Shown: positions 53,079-60,221 of the stretch, piece after piece
How the letters are laid out: every line of letters begins with the position of its first letter
Numbering within the stretch: position 1 is the stretch's first letter
Origin: Marinoscillum pacificum
GTDB taxonomy: Bacteria; Bacteroidota; Bacteroidia; Cytophagales; Cyclobacteriaceae
Reading direction: 5' to 3'
Assembly: GCF_024714495.1 (NCBI RefSeq)
Contig: NZ_JAMZMJ010000012.1
Location: 1-64,000, forward strand
DNA length: 64,000 nucleotides
Notes under the pieces: generated by a model
What the model was told of the DNA's origin: nothing
Databases searched by the model: none
Seen by the model: only the letters and a program-made list of their open reading frames with translations
Program-made: the position numbers and the translations under genes

Positions 53079-54405
53079 TATTGGACTGATCATTGCTAGA
53101 GAGTATTTGTCAAGAGTAAGAAAAAAGTCATTCATTGTGATGACCTTGCTAGCTCCTATTTTATTTGGAGGGTTCTTCTTTTTCATTGGGTGGTCTGCAA
53201 CTAGAGAAGCAGACACACAAACTATAGTGGTAGTTGATGAAAGTAAACTGTTTGAAAGTGTTTTTGAAAATGACAATGAAACAGTCTTTAGTTATACCAG
53301 TACAAGTTTGGATAACGCTAAGGAAGAAGTGCTTACTGGTCTTTTTGACGGATTGTTATACATACCATCTGTTGATGTAGAGAAACCCGAAGGTGTTGCT
53401 TTTTACTCTACAAATAATCCTAGTATTACCATGATGCGTAAACTAAGTAGACGGATTGAAGGTGAAATTGAGAACATTAAGTTAACAAGATCTGGAATTG
53501 ATAAAGAAGTACTGGATGGATTAAAGGCTGATGTTGATATTTCTACATTTAATTTATCAGAATCAGGTGATGAGGTAGTTAGTAGTTCAATCGGAGCAAC
53601 TGCCATTGGTTGGGCTTCAGGATTTATCATCTACATGTTCATTTTCGTTTATGGAGCTATGTGTATGCGTGGTGTCGTAGAAGAGAAGACCAGTAGAATA
53701 ATTGAAGTCGTCATTTCTTCAGTAAAACCATTTAATTTAATGCTTGGTAAGGTACTTGGTATTGCGGGAGTTGGGTTGTCTCAGTTCATCCTGTGGGTTA
53801 TTCTTAGTATTGGAATAAGTACTTTTGTGGGTGGAATGTTTGCTGGTAATGCTACTTCTGTAAAAGATGCTCAGGCTCAACAATTGGAACAAATGGATAT
53901 CCCACAGGATGAGGGACAGTTAGCTCAACAAGAAGCACAAAATACTGTTTTCTCTGATTTTACGGGGGCTCTTTCTACTGTGAATATTCCATTAGTAATT
54001 ATATGCTTTTTGTTTTATTTCTTAACGGGATATTTACTCTATGGAGCATTGTTTGCGGCAATTGGTTCAGCTGTGGATAGTGATGCAGATGCGCAGCAGT
54101 TTATGTTTCCTGTCACAATACCTTTGATAATTTCAATTGTTGCTTTGAATGGAGTAATTAATGATCCAAATGGTTCTATGGCATTCTGGATGTCTATCAT
54201 TCCATTTACATCACCAGTTATTATGATGATGCGAGTGCCTTTTGGTGTGCCTGTTTGGGAACTTGCTTTGTCAATGGTATTGATGGTAGGTGGATTCTTA
54301 TTTACTATCTGGTTAGCAAGTAGAATTTACCGAATTGGAATATTGATGCACGGAACCAAGGTGAACTACAAGACACTTGGTAAGTGGATTATGATGAAGA
54401 ATTAG
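53071..54405 (+). CDS. ABC transporter permease (NatB-like, ABC-2 type)
   Basis: The protein has 444 residues. One membrane helix (about 20-45, SFIVMTLLAPILFGGFFFFI) is followed by an extracytoplasmic loop to about 175 and five further helices, as in NatB. The segment GVVEEKTSRIIEVVISSVKP is a family signature. A Gln-rich insert (about 275-292) separates two helices. The last 21 bases of coding sequence (54384-54404) recur as a direct repeat at 56792-56812, so the 3' end seems to be the insertion point of the following cassette. Confidence 0.9.
   Translation: MNNIGLIIAREYLSRVRKKSFIVMTLLAPILFGGFFFFIGWSATREADTQTIVVVDESKLFESVFENDNETVFSYTSTSLDNAKEEVLTGLFDGLLYIPSVDVEKPEGVAFYSTNNPSITMMRKLSRRIEGEIENIKLTRSGIDKEVLDGLKADVDISTFNLSESGDEVVSSSIGATAIGWASGFIIYMFIFVYGAMCMRGVVEEKTSRIIEVVISSVKPFNLMLGKVLGIAGVGLSQFILWVILSIGISTFVGGMFAGNATSVKDAQAQQLEQMDIPQDEGQLAQQEAQNTVFSDFTGALSTVNIPLVIICFLFYFLTGYLLYGALFAAIGSAVDSDADAQQFMFPVTIPLIISIVALNGVINDPNGSMAFWMSIIPFTSPVIMMMRVPFGVPVWELALSMVLMVGGFLFTIWLASRIYRIGILMHGTKVNYKTLGKWIMMKN
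54384..54404 (+). repeat. Left copy of 21-bp direct repeat bracketing the sdp-like cassette
   Basis: GTGGATTATGATGAAGAATTA, the 3' end of the permease gene. The right copy at 56792-56812 differs at one position (T to C at the seventh base), 20/21 identical. Similarity does not extend clearly beyond the 21 bases. Confidence 0.75.
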
Positions 54406-54484
54406 TAAAAATATTTGTCAAATAACTCTTTGTTGGTTAGTTTCAAATTTTGATTTAAATGTTTAACTAATTTTTACTCTAACT

Positions 54485-55216
54485 ATGAAACAAATTCGAA
54501 AATTTATGCTGAAGTGGTATGTAGCAACTGTATTATCAGTGCTAGTATTAACTATTCAGAGTTGTAATACTCAAACAAAAGATACAGTTGTATCAAATGT
54601 GTCTGGAGAGGAACTATTTACAGCTATTTATTTCTTACAAGGACCAATTGCTAATCAGATTGAATTCTTTCAAGGGATGATTGAGTTTAGAGAAGAATAT
54701 TTTAATTCAGATCAACTTGCTGCTCTTGATGAGACTAGAGAAAATATCATTTCTAAGATGAAGGAAAATGATCCGGCCTTTTTTGATGCCTTTAAGGAGA
54801 TGATTGTTAGTGGAGATCATTATAGAATTAATGAGGCAATCGATTATGCAAATTCGTCTTTTAACGCTGCTCTTGATGAAAGTACACGAGAATTAGCTGA
54901 GCGGTACCAGAGTATTCAAGTTGATATACGAGATTTAAACATTAATTCTGAAGATGGATTTCAGAAAGGAGAATTAGAACTACTTGCCCATGAGTATGAA
55001 ACTCAAATAATGTTGATGGACTCCCATAGTACTTCTGATCGAATCGATGACAATACATGTCTAGCCTTAGCTATTGCAGCTGTAGTTGTTATGGCGGTTT
55101 ATAAGTATATTGATTTTTGGGAAGATTGGGGGCCTTTTGAGGAGGAAATAGCTAGAACGAGTAACATTCATAGGGAAACACTAGTAAACAATATAGCTGA
55201 ACTTACTTTTGAATAA
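54485..55216 (+). CDS. SdpC-like toxin precursor (putative antimicrobial peptide precursor)
   Basis: The protein has 243 residues. The N terminus is a signal segment with a lipobox-like IQSC (Cys27). SGEELFTAIYFLQGPIANQI (40-59) and NDPAFFDAFKEMIVSGD (95-111) match the SdpC family pattern (in B. subtilis SdpC, SGEDYFRGLLFGQGEVGKLI and a downstream D-x-x-Q-Y-M-D-E-L-K-x-S-I). A hydrophobic segment at 193-208 follows Cys192 in the position of the mature SDP toxin, then FWEDWGPFEEE. Only one Cys is in that region, where the B. subtilis toxin has two that form a disulfide. The gene opens a three-gene unit with SdpA- and SdpB-like genes, and this order makes the identification more secure. The promoter is not clear. 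Confidence 0.75.
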   Translation: MKQIRKFMLKWYVATVLSVLVLTIQSCNTQTKDTVVSNVSGEELFTAIYFLQGPIANQIEFFQGMIEFREEYFNSDQLAALDETRENIISKMKENDPAFFDAFKEMIVSGDHYRINEAIDYANSSFNAALDESTRELAERYQSIQVDIRDLNINSEDGFQKGELELLAHEYETQIMLMDSHSTSDRIDDNTCLALAIAAVVVMAVYKYIDFWEDWGPFEEEIARTSNIHRETLVNNIAELTFE

Positions 55217-55751
55217 GGTAAGACTAATTTTTGTTGCCCTAAGCTTTTTATACATCTATCTTATAGTTGGAATAGCCCTTAGGGTTGTTCCAACAAATCC
55301 AATAACAATTTCGAGTAGTCGTGGATTGTGGGTTGGTTCTTTGTTTCCAGAGGGATTCAAGTTTTTTACAAAAAACCCAAGAGAACCTGTTGTTCAAATA
55401 TACGAGAAAGGTTTAGATGGCTCCTGGGAGGTAATACGCCACTATCCGAATTTTAAATCGCAAAATCTTTTTGGAATTAAGAGAGAGTCTAGAGCAATTG
55501 GGCTAGAGGTTGCTAATATATTGAAATACATTAAGCCAGAGGAAATGATTTCAATAGCAAGAAGAGAATTGAAAAATATAGATATTGATTTAATCAATGT
55601 CCCAGCTGATGAAAATAGTCCAATTATGTGTGGAGAATTTTTAATCTCAAGTGAAGAGCCCATTCCTTGGGCTTGGCTATCAAGTTTTGATATGCAAAAT
55701 CAGAAGCTTAATGTGGTTCACATTAACATAGATTGTAATTCTAATAATTGA
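55209..55751 (+). CDS. SdpA-like toxin maturation protein
   Basis: The protein has 180 residues with one membrane helix (about 5-27). The segment LFPEGFKFFTKNPRE (45-59) is the characteristic block of the SdpA family; in Bacillus SdpA works with SdpB to turn pro-SdpC into the active peptide. The body after it is a soluble domain (QIYEKGLDGSWEVIRHYPNF). The start is TTG at 55209, overlapping the SdpC-like stop by 8 bases, so the two are coupled. The codons are strongly AT-biased. Confidence 0.75.
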   Translation: MNKVRLIFVALSFLYIYLIVGIALRVVPTNPITISSSRGLWVGSLFPEGFKFFTKNPREPVVQIYEKGLDGSWEVIRHYPNFKSQNLFGIKRESRAIGLEVANILKYIKPEEMISIARRELKNIDIDLINVPADENSPIMCGEFLISSEEPIPWAWLSSFDMQNQKLNVVHINIDCNSNN

Positions 55752-55757
55752 TCAGCG

Positions 55758-56726
55758 ATGATTTTTGATAAGGTTATAAACAACATACTCGAAAGAAATA
55801 TTTGGACCCCAACTTTGGGGCTAGGAAGAAGTATATTGGCTTTTGGTACGTTGTTAACTCTTGTTTTTAATGAAGTATCTGTATTGTTTAAGTCACTTGG
55901 CAAAGAAGAGTTAATCATAGAAAAGTCAGCAATAGCTAAAGTTAGTTTATTTGAAATAATGCCTTTGGGACCTGCAAAATGGCTAGCAGTTGTGCTCTTA
56001 ATTGTGGTGATTTTGGGGTATTTGCCTAGAATAATGGGGGTAGTACATTGGTGGATTTCGTTCAGTTTTATTAATTCAGCCACGGTAATTGATGGAGGTG
56101 ATCAAATAACGTCAATAATTACGCTATTACTGATACCAGTTTCTTTAGTGGATTTTAGAAAGAATCATTGGAACAAGCCAATTACATTAACGAATGAATT
56201 TAATGACAACTTGAAACAACTTATTGGTTTCTTTTCAATGATATCAATAAAGCTTCAAGTAGCATTTATCTATTTTGACGCTGCAATAGGTAAGTTTTCA
56301 GTCAATGAGTGGGCTGACGGCACAGCTATTTATTACTGGTTTACTAATCCTGTTTTTGGAATTAATAAGTTATTTGCTTCTGTTTTAAATCCTTTACTTG
56401 CAAACAAATACTTTATAGTACTTTCTACATATTCTGTTTTATTACTTGAAGTTCTTCTTTTTATGGCTGCTGTCATGTCATGGCAAAGGAGAAAGTATTT
56501 ATTATTTGTTGCGATATTATTTCACCTCTCAATTGTATTTATACATGGTCTTGCTAGTTTCTTCTTTGCGATGGCAGGATGTTTAGTATTATATCTAGTG
56601 AAATGGGATAATTATAAATTTATATATTCATTTAAGGATCTGGTATTAAGAAATGAACGTTTTGGATTTTTAATTAATCTGCTCGATAACCATGGATCAA
56701 TCAACTCCAAAAGCACAAACCAATAA
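55758..56726 (+). CDS. SdpB-like HTTM membrane protein
   Basis: The protein has 322 residues, close to the 323 of B. subtilis SdpB. It has about seven to eight membrane helices from residue 15 to 290 and the HTTM-type layout (distantly like vitamin K-dependent gamma-carboxylase). The segments LGLGRSILAFGTLLTLVFNE, FSFINSATVIDGGDQITSII and AFIYFDAAIGKFSVNEWADG fit the SdpB family. It begins 6 bases after the SdpA-like stop. In B. subtilis SdpB is needed with SdpA for toxin maturation. One hand-counted 60-base line in this gene (56581-56640) has 20% GC. Confidence 0.78.
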   Translation: MIFDKVINNILERNIWTPTLGLGRSILAFGTLLTLVFNEVSVLFKSLGKEELIIEKSAIAKVSLFEIMPLGPAKWLAVVLLIVVILGYLPRIMGVVHWWISFSFINSATVIDGGDQITSIITLLLIPVSLVDFRKNHWNKPITLTNEFNDNLKQLIGFFSMISIKLQVAFIYFDAAIGKFSVNEWADGTAIYYWFTNPVFGINKLFASVLNPLLANKYFIVLSTYSVLLLEVLLFMAAVMSWQRRKYLLFVAILFHLSIVFIHGLASFFFAMAGCLVLYLVKWDNYKFIYSFKDLVLRNERFGFLINLLDNHGSINSKSTNQ

Positions 56727-56727
56727 T

Positions 56728-56802
56728 ATGTTTCCTGTTCATTATAGAAAGTTACTGAAGGTGATTCGGGGAATTGTTAAATTTTTCGAGGGTGGATCAT
56801 GA
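56728..56802 (+). CDS. Possible small cationic peptide gene (24 codons)
   Basis: An ATG lies one base after the SdpB stop. The reading frame encodes MFPVHYRKLLKVIRGIVKFF plus EGGS, net positive, ending in TGA inside the right copy of the direct repeat. It could be translated by coupling to sdpB and be an immunity or accessory peptide. It could also be chance, because the frame ends in the repeat and is too short to test by codon use. Confidence 0.3.
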   Translation: MFPVHYRKLLKVIRGIVKFFEGGS

Positions 56803-56812
56803 TGAAGAATTA
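56792..56812 (+). repeat. Right copy of 21-bp direct repeat bracketing the sdp-like cassette
   Basis: GTGGATCATGATGAAGAATTA matches 20 of 21 bases at 54384-54404. Read in the permease frame it would encode WIMMKN with a following TAA, the exact permease C terminus. This suggests the original gene end was carried to the far side of the inserted block. Confidence 0.75.
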
Positions 56813-56836
56813 ATTAAGCCAATTAGAAACGATTTG

Positions 56837-56870
56837 AAAAAAGCATTCTTCATTTGAGGAATGCTTTTTT
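56837..56870 (+). terminator. Terminator downstream of the sdp-like cassette
   Basis: An A run and GCATTCTTC (56843-56851) pair with GAGGAATGC (56856-56864), extended by flanking A-T pairs and followed by TTTTTT. It has one G-T pair. It probably ended the ABC transporter unit before insertion and now ends the cassette. The gap from 56727 to 57075 otherwise holds the small reading frame, the right direct repeat and the palindrome before the kinase gene. Confidence 0.88.
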
Positions 56871-57033
56871 GTTTGCCTCTCCGGTTTTTACATAATGTTA
56901 TACGTGATTCTGTGTTATTCATCAGTCTGAATTGATCTTTCCGCTTTTCTTTGCTCTAATTTGAAGAGCTGATAGTAAGCCAATTGTTAATCAGTCTCAG
57001 ATTCAAACTGTTAAAGTGTTTCATTGTATGTTT

Positions 57034-57048
57034 CCCGAATCATTCGGG
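57034..57048. promoter_or_regulatory. Operator-like palindrome upstream of the histidine kinase
   Basis: CCCGAAT-C-ATTCGGG is a perfect 15-base palindrome ending 27 bases before the GTG start. It overlaps the last base of TATGTTTC (57027-57034), a 7/8 match to the -7 box, so a bound protein would sit on the start of transcription. No T run follows, so it is not a terminator. Confidence 0.45.
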
Positions 57049-57075
57049 TTAAATTGCCCAGTAGAAGAAGGTTAA

Positions 57076-58284
57076 GTGAGCTTAAAAGAAGACCCTACAT
57101 TCAATATTTATTCGGAACGGTCCAGCTTCAAGTGGATTGTATTGGCTATTTCTGTGGTGATTAGTGCAAGTTCTATTGTCTACACCAGTCAGCTAGTTCA
57201 AAAAATTCGTGCACGAGAAAGTAAGCAGATTGCTTTATATGCAAAAACACTCGAATACTTGTCTCACGAGGAGGAACTTCCTAATGCAGTATTTATCCTC
57301 GAGGAGATTGTTGATGCCAACAATACCATTCCAGTTATTGTGGCCAATGAATATGGCGAGCCTGACTTTTATAAAAACATACCAAAAGCGGATGGAATAA
57401 GTGATCCTGCCAAAAGGAAAGAATTTTTGTTGAATGAGATTCAAGAAATGCGAGATCAGCATGAGCCCATTTTGGTGACTCTTGCGGATCAGGGTCAAAT
57501 TCTAGGTTATCTAACGATCTACTATAAGAATTCGCAACTCCTGGCTCAGCTAAAGTATTATCCATACATCCAACTATCTGTAATTGCCATTTTTGGACTC
57601 ATCGTATTTGCTGTATTCAACTATTCCAGAACTGCTGAGCAAAACAGGGTTTGGGTAGGGATGGCAAAAGAAACAGCTCATCAGTTAGGGACACCTTTGT
57701 CTTCTTTACTCGCTTGGACAGAATATTTTAAGGAACAGTTTCCTGATCATCGAGATGTGTTTTTGGAATTGGAAAAAGACGTGGATCGATTAGAAATGAT
57801 CACCGAGCGCTTCTCCAATATTGGTAGTGTGCCTCAGCTTAGAGAGGAGAATGTGCCTGATGTAGTTACTGAAGTGGTAAAGTATCTTCAGAAAAGGATT
57901 TCCAGAAAGGTATCAATTGAAATAGAAACATTTCCATCAGATGATATTCTAGGAGCGCTGAATCGATCGCTTTTTGCCTGGGTTATCGAAAACATCATCA
58001 AAAATGCCGTGGATGCTATGGGTGGAGTAGGCAGTATTCATGTAAAGATCATGAAGGTGAGCGAAGGAATGGTGTCTATAGATATTAGTGATACTGGGAA
58101 GGGAATTGCAAAAAATAGAATCAAGCAAGTGTTTGAGCCTGGCTTCACCACCAAGAAGCGTGGATGGGGTTTGGGGTTGACGCTAACTAAAAGAATAGTA
58201 GAGAATTACCACGGCGGGAAGATCTTTGTGAAGTCCTCAGAAGTGGATAAAGGAACAACTTTTAGAATATTACTGAAAACATAG
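57076..58284 (+). CDS. Sensor histidine kinase
   Basis: The protein has 402 residues. Membrane helices lie at about 18-40 and 164-183, with a sensor loop of about 120 residues between them. The H-box AKETAHQLGTPLSSLLAW carries His202. The ATPase part has the N-box ENIIKNAVDAMGG, G1 DTGKGIAK and G2 KKRGWGLGLTLTK. The H-box variant (HQLGTPLSSL) is typical of a Bacteroidota kinase group. The start is GTG at 57076 with AAGAAGG upstream. No response regulator is adjacent, so its partner is elsewhere. A candidate operator lies just upstream. Confidence 0.92.
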   Translation: MSLKEDPTFNIYSERSSFKWIVLAISVVISASSIVYTSQLVQKIRARESKQIALYAKTLEYLSHEEELPNAVFILEEIVDANNTIPVIVANEYGEPDFYKNIPKADGISDPAKRKEFLLNEIQEMRDQHEPILVTLADQGQILGYLTIYYKNSQLLAQLKYYPYIQLSVIAIFGLIVFAVFNYSRTAEQNRVWVGMAKETAHQLGTPLSSLLAWTEYFKEQFPDHRDVFLELEKDVDRLEMITERFSNIGSVPQLREENVPDVVTEVVKYLQKRISRKVSIEIETFPSDDILGALNRSLFAWVIENIIKNAVDAMGGVGSIHVKIMKVSEGMVSIDISDTGKGIAKNRIKQVFEPGFTTKKRGWGLGLTLTKRIVENYHGGKIFVKSSEVDKGTTFRILLKT

Positions 58285-58326
58285 TGAGTTTTCAACTTCA
58301 TTTTTTTCAGTTAATCAATTTTAGGT

Positions 58327-58347
58327 TAATTTCGCACTCGATTCGAG
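58327..58347 (+). promoter_or_regulatory. Possible atpD promoter with short palindrome
   Basis: TAATTTCG (58327-58334) is a 7/8 match to TAnnTTTG. CTCGA-T-TCGAG (58337-58347) is a perfect 11-base palindrome over the predicted start of transcription. No strong -33 box. The assignment is tentative. Confidence 0.35.
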
Positions 58348-58369
58348 ATACGCTGATTTAAATCAATAA

Positions 58370-59875
<1,506 letters not shown>

Positions 59876-59907
59876 GCCAAAGTCTTTGAGATCTAAACAA
59901 CTTAGAT

Positions 59908-60168
59908 ATGTTTTTAGAAATAGTAACTCCTGACGAGAAAGTATTCGAAGGTGAGGTAGATAACGCTACTTTTCCAGGAAGCGATGGGTCATTCCAGGTT
60001 TTGGAAAACCACGCTGCTATGATCTCTACTTTAGGAGACGGAGATATCACTTATGTTAGAATAAAGGAGAAGAAGCCAGTTGCTACGCACATTCACGTGA
60101 GTGGTGGTGTGGTAGAAGTGCTTAATAACAAAGTGACTGTACTAGCTGAAAAAATCGTTTCAGAGTAA
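59908..60168 (+). CDS. atpC: F1Fo ATP synthase subunit epsilon, short form
   Basis: The protein has 86 residues and only the N-terminal beta-sandwich (MFLEIVTPDEKVFEGEVDNA to KVTVLAEKIVSE). The C-terminal helical hairpin that inhibits ATP hydrolysis in E. coli (139 residues) is absent, and no frameshift is visible: the stop is clean and a terminator follows. Short epsilon subunits of this size are known in Bacteroidota. 32 bases after atpD, surely co-transcribed. Confidence 0.95.
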   Translation: MFLEIVTPDEKVFEGEVDNATFPGSDGSFQVLENHAAMISTLGDGDITYVRIKEKKPVATHIHVSGGVVEVLNNKVTVLAEKIVSE

Positions 60169-60192
60169 GATTTATAATTTCTTGATATAAAT

Positions 60193-60221
60193 AAAAAGGG
60201 ACCTAATTGGTCCCTTTTTTT
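60193..60221. terminator. Terminator after atpC, shared with convergent permease gene
   Basis: AAAAAGGGACC (60193-60203) pairs with GGTCCCTTTTT (60209-60219) over a 5-base loop, with T residues after it. It reaches the stop of the convergent gene at 60220, so it can act on both strands. Confidence 0.9.
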
